A stretch of 64,000 nt of DNA from Steromphala cineraria. Its lineage: Eukaryota; Mollusca; Gastropoda; Trochida; Trochidae. How positions within the stretch are numbered: the first letter of the stretch is position 1; each line of letters begins with the position of its first letter. The stretch is taken from assembly GCA_916613615.1 (NCBI GenBank), contig OU744721.1:77381060-77445059 (forward strand), written 5' to 3'. Below the pieces are notes generated by a model. It did not search any database and had not been told where the DNA came from. It was given only the letters and a program-made list of their open reading frames with translations. A program made the position numbers and the translations under genes. Of the stretch, positions 36,623 to 47,186 are shown in pieces.

Positions 36623-39600
36623 CTACTTCTCATCAAAAAGTGGATGATACATTAGCCATTTTATGTAAAATTTATTATGGTTTGACTTACTGAAATACAT
36701 ATGACGCTCAATGGTGTATCGATTTGCTAAAACATGTTTAAACATTTTCAAACTTATCTGACAATCATCCAGTTTACACTTGTAAATAAAGAATTTGGCC
36801 AATAAAAGAATGAGGTCAAATACATCATCTGTAACAATATTTTCTTTTAGGCCAAACAGTACAAGTTCTGAACTTAGAGTCATGTTGTGAAAATGTGAAC
36901 AATGCTCGTTGAGCCATGATAATAAAGATATCCAAAAATATTGAACTTTTTGACACTCCCAGAACAAGTGCACTAGAGTTTGCTTTTGAGATTTACAAAA
37001 ATTACATATATCTGCTGGACATACTTTGATTTTATAAAGATAAACATTGGTTGGTATAAGTCTGTGAAGCAAACGGTACTGAAACCATCTCAATTTTGTG
37101 TCCCTGGTTGTTTTAAAAGGTTTTAGGTAAATTGACTCCCAAGGAAGATCAGTCGTACAAGTATCTTTCCATTTCACTTGTGATTTTGGAGTAAGACTTG
37201 ACGAAATTAGTGCACAATAATAATATTTTGACCCTTTTGAGATAGAAAGAATTTTTTTATAAATCGATTTTTCTCCAGGTCTTGGTGGAAAAGTAACAGT
37301 TACACCTGCTTTTTTCAGATAATTTCTAACAGATTGTATAATACCATAAAAAAGAGTGAATGGAACATGTAAGTTATAAATTTGTACAAATTCACTAAAG
37401 GACATGAAATTATTATCACTGTCCATGAGATCAAAGATTTGACCAACACCTTTGTTACACCACCTTTTGCTATAGAAATATTGCTTGCCAATAATAATGT
37501 TGCTGTTGTAAAAAAGACTCTCTGCTAGAAATTCTTCATAATTTAAAGGTGGACATTTAGAGTACAAAGACCCAAAGGAAGTCAAACAATCTTTCCAAAA
37601 AGCATTACTTATTTTTTTGGCTAAAAATGTTGGGAACATGTCGCCAAATTCATTTAAGTGTATGGTATCAGGATGTTGAGTCCTAAATAACTCTTTCCAC
37701 TTGGATTCGCTGTCAGCAAAAAGTTTCCTTATCCAAGTAATTTTCAGGGATTTAACATATGCAAAGATATCAATCATTCCTAAACCTCCTTCTGACACTG
37801 GTTTACATAAAAGTTCACGTTTAACTCTATCTGGTTTGCCATTCCATATGAAACTAAAGAAAATCTTGTTCAGCTGTTTTAAGAAACAACCAGGTGGATT
37901 GGGGAGAGTCAAAAAAAGATAATTAAGTTTGGATATCAAGAGAGATTTAATGATGGCAATTTTACCAAGAGGGGTAATACTACGTCTCATCCATTTGTTG
38001 ATAATTGTTTGTATCTCATAGATCTTACCCTTGTAGTTAAGATCCTGAATGTCACTAATTGATGTAGAGAAGTTAATTCCAAGAATCTTAAAACTGTCAG
38101 GATTCCACTTAATATGCAAATCAGGCATGAATCTTTTGCTGCTTCCTTTTTCAGACCCAATCCAAACAACTTGAGACTTCTCATAATTAATCCTGAGGCC
38201 AGAGATTGCTGCAAAGAGATCTAACATCTTAACTGTAGCTTCAAATGATGACCGACTACCATCCAACAGAAACTCTGTATCATCGGCATATTGAGCAATA
38301 AGATATTCAACATTGTCAATAGTGATTCCCTTTATGTCTTGATTTGATCGAACAAGAGATGCCAAGATCTCAGAGCACAATAAGAAAATATACGGAGAGA
38401 GAGGGTCACCTTGTCTGCATCCTCTTTCAATTGATATTTGTGAAGACATTTTCCCATTAATAATGAGTTTTGAAGAAATACTGTTGTAGAAAGTGGAAAA
38501 CCAATTTCTCATATCTTTCCCAAAACCAAAATATTCTAAAGTTTTGTCAATGAATGACCAAGACACTGAATCAAAGGCTTTTTCAAAGTCAACTAACAAA
38601 AGCAGCCCTGGAGTCTTATGCTGTTCCGTAAGACACAACACATCATATATTGTTCTGATATTCTCTCCAATGTACCTTCCAGTCATGAAACCTGTCTGAT
38701 CCTCGTTTATGAGGAAAGGCAAAACAGTCTTAATTCTTTCCGCTATGACTGATGACATAAGTTTGTAAGAGGATTAAGCAATGAAATAGGACGCCAGTTC
38801 TTAATGAAGCGTTTAGGTTTGTTCCCCTTAGGAATGCAAGTAATTATGCCCTGTTTCTGAGTAACTGAGAGTTCTCCATTTGTAAAACCAAAGTTAATAG
38901 ACCTCAGCAAAAAGTCTCCAATATCAATCCAAAAGAATTTGTAGAACTCATAACTGAAACCATCTGAACCAGGACTTTTATTGTTTTTAGTCTTTTTTAA
39001 AACCTTGAGAAGTTCATCTTTTTTTATAGGACCTTCAAGAGAGTTGGCAGTATCCTGGTCAAGTTTGGGAACATCTACAGGAAGTAAAGAGTGAAGGTTA
39101 ACACTATTGTCAGGAGGTGTCTTTGCTGAGTAAAGACTTTGATAAAAAGATTCAGCTTCATTCATTATATCGTCAGGTTTTGATAATAAAGTTCCATCCT
39201 GAGCCTCCAGACTGGGCATTACCTTACTCACAAAATTTCTATTTTCAAGATTACAAAAATATTTGGTTATTTTTTCTCCTTCGTCTATCCACTGAGCTCT
39301 AGATCTGACAAGTACCCCTTCCATCTTTTTTTGCCGGATATCCTGCAACTCTTTGCGTTTTGAAGTAAGAATTTCAAAGTTTTCATCAGATAAATTAGAT
39401 TCCAATGAGTCAATTTCATCAATAAGGCATTTTTCATGCTTAGCTTTCTGTTTGTTTACAAATGAAGCATAAGAAATGGTCTTACCTCTTATTTCTAGTA
39501 AAAGAGTTTCAAAAAATAACTGATCGCTGATAGTAAGATCAATATCGACATTAGGAACTTCCTCTATTCGAACATTGTCATCAAGCCTAGATGCATATTG

Positions 39601-40432
39601 CTTCTTAACCTGAGCTATAACTGATTTAACTTCAGCAACATTTGTGATCCCGAAGCAGAGAATTGTTAAATTTCCAGTATGTTCTGCTTTTACTGCTTTC
39701 TGTCAAGTTAAGGCTAAGGGTTATTAATGAGTGATCTGATCTATAGCCAGCTGTAATGTCAGTATCAGCAACAAAGGGACATAAGTTTTCTGAAACTAGA
39801 AAAAAGTCAAGTCTCGCCTGTTTAACAGGTGATTTTCTTCTCCAGGTAAACTTACAAAGTTCTGGGTTATAGTCCCGCCAAATGTCTATAAGGTTAAGTT
39901 CTGCAATCATTTCCAAAACTGAATTTCGAGCATTTGGGTTGTTAACATTTTGATAATTATCACAATCTTTTGAAGGGTCTAGGATAAGATTGAAGTCACC
40001 AGCAATAATACATGAAAGATTACCAAATTCTTTAAGTTTACACACCAATGATTGATAAAAGTCAGGCTTGTCAGTATTTGGTCCATAGATATTTGCAACT
40101 GACATTCTTTTCCCACAAATAGTGATATCTAGTAATAGGAGATTTCCATTGGTATCCCTAAAAGTATTATGAAGTTTGTATTCAAAGTTGTTATTTAACA
40201 AGATTGCTACTCCTCTAGACTGGCTATCATGACAATTGAAAACACAATTATAACCCCATTCTGAACGCAGTAGATGTTCATTTTTAGTGACAAAATGGGT
40301 ATCTTGTAACATATATAGAGAAAACTTTTTAGCTTTCAGGAAATTAAAGACATCTTTTCTCTTTTTATAGTCACCTAGGCCCCAGCAATTAAATGAGGTA
40401 CAAATAAAGTTATTTTCATCAGCCATCATCAC
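36623..40432 (-). pseudogene. LINE ORF2: endonuclease + reverse transcriptase, two frameshifts
   Basis: The APE-type endonuclease runs from 40432 to about 39640, with TSFNCWGLGD, MLQDTHF, ANIYGPNTD, AGDFNLILD, RLDFFLVS and the terminal SDHSLI. One-base slippage near 39640 (after LLRDHK) moves the frame; reading on as VAEVKSVIAQVKK restores it. The RT begins in this second frame (NKSPGSDGFSYEFYK, IKNWRPISLLN) and shifts again near 38760, resuming at LMSSVIAERIK. RT boxes then follow: FEKAFDSVSW, GCRQGDPLSPYIF and the catalytic YADD (38290-38279). A zinc-knuckle-like CPADICNFCKSQKQTLVHLF lies near the end. All key residues remain, so apart from the two shifts the enzyme looks intact; assembly error is an alternative for the shifts. 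Confidence 0.93.
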
Positions 40433-41076
40433 AAAATTTTACACAGGTCGAGAAAAAGTTTAAAGTTAAAAAGCAGCTGTTTGATAATAGCCAACTTGTA
40501 AAGCCAGGGTAAACAAAACATAGTACATTGTAGTGACAAGCACATAACTGACGAATAACACACAAACAAACAACTTTCAGACATAACATTAACAAAGTCA
40601 AAACATTCCTGATTTTCAGCATGACACCAAGCCATGAATTATGCACGAAAAAGTTGACATTTATATTATGGCTATAATTCAAAGAAGAACAAATTATTTT
40701 TGGCTTGAATGTTCATAAAGTAAATACATCCGGGATATTGATAGAAAGTCACACACGTTGCGATTCACAAGAGATAGATCTGTCAATGTTAAACGAAGCG
40801 CACAAGATTGCTTCGTTCAGCTGGCTGTGTCGCCATATTGGTTCGTCACGTGATACAGTCACATGTTAGGTCACATGGTGTTCATTTCAAGCGAATGTTT
40901 ACAAACAACAGTTTATACTTAATAAAGTGAAAAGTTCGAACATGAAGTTATAAAAAAAAAGGATCTTCGCCCGATCCAAAAAGTATTGATATTATCAATC
41001 ATTACGTACGTTAAAGAAAATAAAGTTCAACTTGTATAAAAACTTGATCCAAAGCAATCCTGTGGGGGGATGGGGG
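40430..41076 (-). promoter_or_regulatory. LINE inter-ORF spacer with promoter-like motifs
   Basis: The 644-bp spacer between ORF1 and ORF2 is long for this group. On the minus strand it has the E-box TCACGTGA (40853-40846), then a CCAAT box (40841-40837) and a YY1-like AATATGGCGAC (40839-40829), about 400 bp before ORF2. The motifs are seen; a separate ORF2 promoter is inferred. Confidence 0.35.
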
Positions 41077-41967
41077 TTAAACATCACCGATGTTTGGTTC
41101 CTCGTCCTCACGGATGATTCTCCATGCACTGTGAGTATCCTTTCGGATGAATAACACAACGGTAGATCCCTGCTCACGAACTTTAGTGTGAATCCCGTAC
41201 TTCGTTTTCAGATCTCTCCCCTTCCTCACTAGGCGACCTCTCAGTTTCTTCATGTCGACTGGAAGGTCAGACCGAATACTGACCCTTTTAGTGGACAGCT
41301 CTTTCCATTTATTAAAGGTGCTTTTCATTACCAAATCCCGGTCTATCATGCGGACGAACTTGATAACGATAGGATTGGGAACATCTGTTGGTGTTTTTCG
41401 AGGTAGGCGATGAATGTTGACAAAAAGCATTTTGTCCACGACTTCACTGTCCAGGCCAAGAGTGGTCTTGAAAATCTCTCTGCATCTATTGTCGATCTCT
41501 GTAGCTCCAACCGAATCAGGAACCCCATACACAAGGAGGTTGGATTTTCTTGAGTAGATTTCTGCCATTATGAGTTTTTCTCGAAGTTTTTCAAGATCTT
41601 CCTGCGTTTGAGAGTTCATATCCGAAATGTTTTTCGATTCAAATTCCAAAGTAGATTCAACATTTTCTACCCTTTTGGTTAGTTCAGCAACATCTTCTTT
41701 TATAGAGTCTATCCTAGCACAAACTTCCGTGGTGTGTTTTTTCAATTCTGCCTTGAAAAACGCCTTTAGATCATCCGCCCCCGACGTAGCCTCGCCGTCG
41801 CCATGCTTCACGTTGGGGTCAGACGTTGACAAATCAAAATCATCTTCAGGTGAAGGGCCAGGTTGAAGATAGGTGTTAATTTTGGGTCCAGAAGAACCAC
41901 AGGTCTTAGTTTTCTGCGATTGCTTTGTTGTGTTACGTTTTGTAGCCATAATTAGTGAGGATTCCAA
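41077..41967 (-). CDS. LINE ORF1 protein (L1 ORF1p-like, RNA-binding)
   Basis: An intact frame of 296 residues. A second ATG (41949, MATKRNTTK) may be the true start, since a basic N-terminus follows it. Residues 1-70 are polar and disordered. A coiled coil spans about 75-135 (heptads around VAELTKRVENVESTLEFESK), followed by EIYSRKSNLLVYGVPDS, the usual opening of the L1-type RRM, and a basic C-terminal domain with RGRLVRKGRDLKTKYG. By family knowledge such proteins trimerise and coat the LINE RNA as a chaperone. It is open while ORF2 is broken, so it could still act in trans if transcribed. Confidence 0.88.
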   Translation of the reverse strand: MESSLIMATKRNTTKQSQKTKTCGSSGPKINTYLQPGPSPEDDFDLSTSDPNVKHGDGEATSGADDLKAFFKAELKKHTTEVCARIDSIKEDVAELTKRVENVESTLEFESKNISDMNSQTQEDLEKLREKLIMAEIYSRKSNLLVYGVPDSVGATEIDNRCREIFKTTLGLDSEVVDKMLFVNIHRLPRKTPTDVPNPIVIKFVRMIDRDLVMKSTFNKWKELSTKRVSIRSDLPVDMKKLRGRLVRKGRDLKTKYGIHTKVREQGSTVVLFIRKDTHSAWRIIREDEEPNIGDV

Positions 41968-42000
41968 CGATTTTTAGGACGTGCAAATTCTAGCGTTTCA

Positions 42001-42027
42001 GCTAATGGCGGCCATACCGGAAGTGTG
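42001..42027 (-). promoter_or_regulatory. LINE 5' end: YY1 and ETS sites
   Basis: Within the first ~25 bp of the LINE (minus strand) are CACTTCCGG (ETS complement) and ATGGCCGCCAT, a palindromic YY1 core. Human L1 also has a YY1 site in its first 25 bp that fixes the transcription start, so the placement is suggestive. The motifs are seen directly; function is inferred by analogy. Confidence 0.55.
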
Positions 42028-42070
42028 ATATACTGATATATTGATAATACCGCCCATCCTTAGTGCTATA

Positions 42071-43640
42071 TGATCGACTCGGATATGCTCTGAAGGATGA
42101 CAGTGCTTTCAGATCTGCTGCATACAGATTTTGTACACACCAAGCGGCCTCCAATAGTTCTTTTTAGTAACAGTGAATGACATGAAAAATCAGATCTTGG
42201 AGACTGCAAGACAGTTTGCAAACATCTATATCTACTGTGCAAAAGTTTACACAGAAGCTAGCCTACTTAGCCCATAAATTGTTTTTTTTGCCTTATTTCC
42301 ACCCGAGGCCTAATTTGTCTGTCAACTGGAGCCCGATATGAATAAGTCAATCCAAAGGTGTCACAGAATCTCACGAGTAGACTACTTTGAATCTCAAGCT
42401 CAAATCTAGCTACATCCTTGTTTGAACTCTTGGGGCTGCAAGAGAGGTTCCCATGCAGGCTTCCTCCTGCAGTTGCATGGTCAGAAACAGTTCTTGCAAC
42501 ACAAGGGAAAAAATAATGTCCTTTTGATGCTCAACAGGCAACTATAGGAGATGCTGGCTTGTACATTGCCAGAATAGAACTCTCTCCTTTGCCAACACTT
42601 ATTTTTTTCTTGACTTTGGATTCTGTTTTCAACCTGCCAACCCAACCCCCTCCCTGTAGAGAATTGGTTCTCTCTATTTTTCCATCACAACTGGACCCAG
42701 ATCAAATTGATCCTCAGTGTTATTTCTGTGGGAAAAATTCAGTTCGACAAAACTCCTTGTCTCATATGCTACCCATCGAGAAGATGTAGGCCCCAAACTG
42801 CTAGCAACCTTGTCAGCCATTAATCAGCTACTTGTGAAGATGTTTTCATTGAGCTGGATCTTCAAGGCAAATTCTGTGGATTTTACTCACCTGCTATCTT
42901 GCTTATGAGGACACTAAACATAGCATTTTACACCTGAAAGTATTGTGCAAATCCTTCCTCAACTAGATCCTGTAAAGTTCAAATGGAATTGTTGAAAAAT
43001 GTCAACCTCAATCCAGCATTGTCCAATTGGACCTACCGTATCTGCATGTTTTTATCCATCCTTAGAACCCTAGGTTCACAAGGTTTGTAGTTACCGAAGA
43101 ATGTTTGAGTTCAAGGTGCTTACGTTCAGGATATTCATTGCTCCACTACTCTTCACAAAGTTAATGGAGCGTGTGCCACACCTCATTCACCAGCACCACA
43201 GGCCAATACATGGTTCTGGATGATTTCCTTCTTTCATCAACACAAGAGTTATAGCAAAGAAAAAGTAGCGCTTATAGCTCTCTAGCTCATCTGGATGAAA
43301 AATAATAGGCTGAGGTATCACAATCATCTCATACAATTCCTCAATTTTGTATAGATTTAGACAGGCCAAAGGGATATATGGCATGATCCACGTGGCCCTA
43401 TTGGCAAGGGTTCTGTTCACAACATTTAAGCTATCCATACCTTTTCGTCATCGAGGTTAAGATGGCAATAGGTTTTTTATACCCTTAAATAATTACTACT
43501 TCAAAAATGACACATTATCGTCGTTTGTCTCAGACCTTGTTACAACAGCTCCGCTTCATGGCTCATGTTTTCTATCATCTGGGTTGCATCATACAATTGG
43601 ACAAGTCAGAACTGGTTTTATCTCTATGATCAATTCAATT
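42071..43640 (+). pseudogene. Second decayed DIRS-like reverse transcriptase
   Basis: On the + strand, scattered frames recall a YR-type pol. Around 43020-43075 a region reads LDLPYLHVFIHP, then NPRFTRFVVTEE; near 43100-43175 FEFKVLTFRIFIAPLLFTKL (expected form FKVLPFG...APLVFTKL). The catalytic box survives as VLDDFL at 43213-43230 in a shifted frame. At about 43535-43610 LQQLRFMAHVFYHLGCIIQL matches the region after the catalytic box. Several frameshifts and stops make it dead. Upstream DNA (42071-42980) may be its leader or gag-like part (for example RLGYALKDDSAFRSAAYRF) but is not assignable. It differs in sequence from the remnant at 0.6-2 kb. Confidence 0.65.
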
Positions 43641-45203
43641 GAATTTTTCTTTGAGTTTAAAGGGCATTTCTGAAATATTTTTTTGACGGAGTTATGGCCA
43701 TTGATTGCGAAGTCAGACTTGGAGCTGTTAACAGATCTGATGCTCCAATGGAGACAGATTTTCTCATAAACTATTACACCTAGAGGAGTGATATTTTGGT
43801 TTTGGAAACACCTGATGATACTCTTGGTCAAGTTTGAAAGCTGTTTCTGAAATTTTATTTTTGATGGAGTTATGGCCCTTGATTCTGGAATTGGACTTGC
43901 TCCAATGGGGACATATTTTCTCAGAAACTTTACATCTGGGTAATAGTAATAGTATTTCTTTATTTTGTAACCAATTATTTTAATTAAGATATCATACTAT
44001 GATACATTCATTAAAAGAATTGGTTACCAAATGGTACAAGAGGATTATAAATAGTATATACCGGTAGTTTTTAATATGGTTGCATTAATAGTTATTGTGT
44101 AATATTAAACTTACTGATCTGAGTAAGAAGCCTTCAAGTCTGTGCTTTAGAAGCTATAATAAACTTTGTTTATGTTTGAGGGATAATGAGATAATATTAA
44201 TACACACCGGTGCTTAAGGACAGCATTCAGCAAGCCTTGTATGTACTGTAAAGTGTGGATCTGACAATAAGTGAACACATTATATAACAATCTACATAAA
44301 ACGTTTTCAAATCGTGAAAAGAAAATTTAAGTTTTGAAAAAGTGAGCGAAATCCCTGGAAAATGCAGAAAATCAAGTAGGAATTTCAGGTGCTTCACGCC
44401 CTCACATTCTGGCCCATTACCTTTGGACTTACACATTATTTCAACCTTGCTACGCACGTGGTAGAGGGAGATGATTTCAGCCAAGGGAGGTAACTCAGGA
44501 AAGTTATGCCAACACAAACACCACTAAAAAATTCTTTTTTACTGTTACTCTGTATAAGAAGGTCGGAGGAAGATAAACTCAATCCAGAGGCAAAAAGTTT
44601 ACTTATGATCATTGATATGTAATTGTAATAATCCATTTTACAATGATGGTTTCAATGACAGATAAAAAATTTATACTCCCTCTACGAAGTAAGCAGGGAT
44701 ATATAGCGGTCCTTCCGTCGGGTCAATTATCTATAAAAAATGTTATGATTTAGATCACCCAAACTTTGCACAGTTAATTGTTAACCAAAACCTTTTTTTT
44801 GAAAACACCACTTTTGGACTAAGTTTTATGGTGTGCAATTGGGACAAATTTTCTCAGAAACTTTTACATTTAGATGAGTGAAATTTTGGTTATGGAAACA
44901 TCTGGTGATACATGTATTCACTTATGATCAACAGCTTATGGCAGATTGCGGGGTAATGTGAGCCATGCTCACTTTTTTTTGTTAAAGGACTTGTTTTAAA
45001 TGTATACTTTCTAAAGCTAAAGCTTTCTTTAGCTAAAGTCGTTCTTATTTTGTTGGTTCTTCTTTGTGTATTTATCATAGTTGGATAGCAGATTATCAGT
45101 TTGTCAGGATTGTTTTCACAAATAATGTAACACCTTCAATTACAAATGTCATTTTCTGCGGTATGAACTGATACATGTAAGTGATGTGAATTCTCATTTT
45201 AAG
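43641..45203. other. Intron with degenerate GGAGTTATGGCC-type repeat
   Basis: Two similar blocks (43680-43770 and 43850-43945) share TTTTTGA(C/T)GGAGTTATGGCC and CTCCAATGG(A/G)GACA; a third related stretch lies at 44820-44910 (GGGACAAATTTTCTCAGAAA). These look like an old tandem or interspersed family. No gene is seen. Confidence 0.45.
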
Positions 45204-45321
45204 GAAAAGAAGATGAGAGAAAAAGCAAAACAAATGCCGTTTAGCCAACCAGGTACAGGACAAACTGACAAACCGCAACAAAGAAGATTTAAGGCAGCTG
45301 CAAAATTTCGCAAAAAATGAG
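45204..45321 (+). CDS. Proposed last coding exon of RNF213-like gene
   Basis: It has an acceptor TTCTCATTTTAAG ending at 45203 and then 38 open codons in phase 0, beginning EKKMREKAKQ, ending AAAKFRKK and stopping at TGA 45318-45320. A donor TGAG|GTAATT follows at 45322. The previous exon also ends in phase 0, so the chain reads FLGDALQ|EKKMREK. Human RNF213 likewise ends a few residues after a Trp-containing helix with a basic Arg-rich tail, so both the position and the basic character fit. The tail is Lys/Arg/Gln-rich with a PFSQPGTGQ linker. It could instead belong to an unknown gene; the phase match over a 10.5-kb intron is the main support. Confidence 0.55.
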
Positions 45322-45435
45322 GTAATTTTCCATTAAATTTTTTTGCAGGACACTAATGATAAATTGTAGTTACCAGGCATTTTATGATGAAAAATACAAT
45401 GATTGTAAAATTGTTTTTAATGTCAATTTAATCAA

Positions 45436-45952
45436 TTTTTAGCTTATCTTGCCTGAAAGGCCCGATGGGCTTATGACATGGTATTTTGTCCGGCTTCCGT
45501 CTGTACATATTCATCTTCTTCTCCAGAACCATAAGGCCCAAAAAACTGAAACTTTGTGTACAGACTCCTTGACTAGTGAGGATTATAAATTGTAGCTTTT
45601 GTGGCCCGGTGGTCCCTTATAAGGGCCACAGGGGCCACACCATTAAAACCTATTTTCATCATCTTCTCCAGAAGCAAAAAGACTATTAAGCTGTAACTTT
45701 GTGTAGCATTATAATTTATAGCTTTGGTGACCCTGTGGCCCAAAGAGGTTATGCCCTAAAAAGGTTATTCTGTCGTCTCAAGATGCTAATGGCCAATAAT
45801 ACATTTTATACAGACTCCTTAGTATTGTGGGTTCTAAATTTTACATTTGGTGACCTTATGGGTCCCTACTATTGGGGAAACCACAATTGCCACACCCTAA
45901 AGCAAAATTGATATGAAGCCTGATGAGCTACAGAGCCAATGGCTCCATTTTT
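45436..45952 (+). mobile_element. Modular repeat, short copy (c)
   Basis: A compact 517-bp copy with both ends: TTTTTAGCTTATCTTGCC at the left and GATGAGCTACAGAGCCAATG plus T-run at the right. Between them lie three diverged core-like units (CAGACTCCTTG, GTGACCCTGTGGCCC), so copy number varies from about 3 here to about 11 in copy b. Confidence 0.75.
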
Positions 45953-46706
45953 GGTGTATAGATCAACATTTGGTGCGTCCATTGCGTACAGGACAGTAAG
46001 ATTAACAAGCCTGAACCGATTTTGTTGATTATTTTTCATGAATCCATGACACTGAAGACCATAGTTTTTATCTTACTTTTTGTTGATATTTAAATGAAAA
46101 GGTTATTTTCTACCTCTACCAGCCCTCTGTAGCCTAATTGATAAAAGTATGTTATACCGGTAATAATTATTTTTCCTCAGTAAATGAGCATATTGGAAAT
46201 TCCTTTCATTTGTAAGCTAAATGCAGCCAAAGGGCAGCGCTAGTTAAATCCCTATTATCAAGGAACCATACAACAACTTTAATGTTTAATGTTTTTTTCC
46301 TCCACCAATCAAATTTGTTAACCGTGATTTTGAAGGTCAACAGAAGAATTTGACCATTATTTTATTGTACCGGTATCTCACTTACGGCTACACTGAGAGA
46401 CAAGGTCTCCAAATCTGATACTAATCAATACCAAAACACCATTTAATATTTGCCGACTTTGACCATGTTTTAACCGAAAATCCATTACATCATTGTTTTA
46501 TTGTGTACTTATTCCCTTATTTCCTCATACATTCCATGGTTTCTAATGCAAGCTACTGGTATAAATGTTCTTATCTGTGAAACAATAATGGTCATTGTAC
46601 AATTTATTCTCTTCATATTCTATTGAATTTGATTAAAGACTACAAAGAAGAACAAAATTAAGCTTTAAGTTCATAATATCCATCCCTTTAATTCTTTTGT
46701 TCACAG
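45953..46706. other. Last intron of RNF213-like gene
   Basis: AT-rich; nothing else recognised up to the acceptor TTCTTTTGTTCACAG at 46706. Confidence 0.45.
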
Positions 46707-47040
46707 GATCACATGTCTAAGGAGATATTGTGGACTTGAAGAATCTACCATGACAATCCTTTTTCAACAGAGTACCTTTCACTATAAACAATTTGTGATA
46801 TGATTTTTGCTTTAGATTTGGAAACAATTGAAACATCTTCTCAGAATGTTAGCTCTCAATTGGATGTATTTTCAGTGTAAGCTATTTTTTATGTTCCCGA
46901 CAGAGCAGCAATTCCTGAAAAAATTGCTCTTTTGCTGAGTTGTCAGTATGTTAAGTTTTCAGACTTGATGAAATTACTGATAATTAATATTGATTTTGAA
47001 ATCATTACCGGTTAAATAAACATTGTTATTTTTTTATTTG
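46707..47040 (+). other. Proposed 3' UTR exon of RNF213-like gene
   Basis: A strong acceptor (CCCTTTAATTCTTTTGTTCACAG, 46684-46706) is followed by AT-rich non-coding DNA and a poly(A) signal AATAAA at 47015-47020, about 150 bp before the satellite begins. It fits a terminal untranslated exon joined to the donor at 45322. No coding continuation is required, because the stop lies upstream. Confidence 0.45.
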
Positions 47041-47186
47041 CCACTATGCAACTTTATGGATCTGATTCCAGTTTTAAGAATGATAAAATTTACTTCATAT
47101 TTGATAAATTCTTAAATTTGGCTTGTTCCCTGGAATTCTTTGACATTAAGTATTTAACCTGCCAAATTAGAGTAGATGTCCTAAAT

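Larger units (their letters stand above)
36368..42027 (-). mobile_element. Near-full-length L1/Tx1-like LINE
   Basis: A 5.66-kb element with a 14-bp target duplication ATATACTGATATAT at 36354-36367 and 42028-42041. The minus-strand 3' end has an AATAAA-type signal and an A-run of about 11 (T-run from 36367). It holds ORF1 (41967-41077), a 644-bp spacer, then ORF2 with endonuclease and RT (40432-36623). APE endonuclease plus an RT with a C-terminal CCHC-like module and an L1-type ORF1 place it in the L1/Tx1 group. Intact ends and duplications suggest a fairly recent insertion, but ORF2 has two frameshifts. Confidence 0.93.
35961..42062. mobile_element. hAT-like MITE split by a LINE
   Basis: Two halves of one small element, 35961-36367 and 42042-42062, are separated by the LINE. 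The ends are inverted: TAAGGATGGGTAT at the left; TAAGGATGGGCGGTAT reading inward at the right. The flanking 8-mers GTGCTGGA (35953-35960) and GTGCTATA (42063-42070) match at 6 of 8 positions, fitting an aged hAT target duplication. The interior has several TATTGCAATATA palindromes. Removing the LINE and one copy of its target duplication restores a MITE of about 430 bp. Confidence 0.75.
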
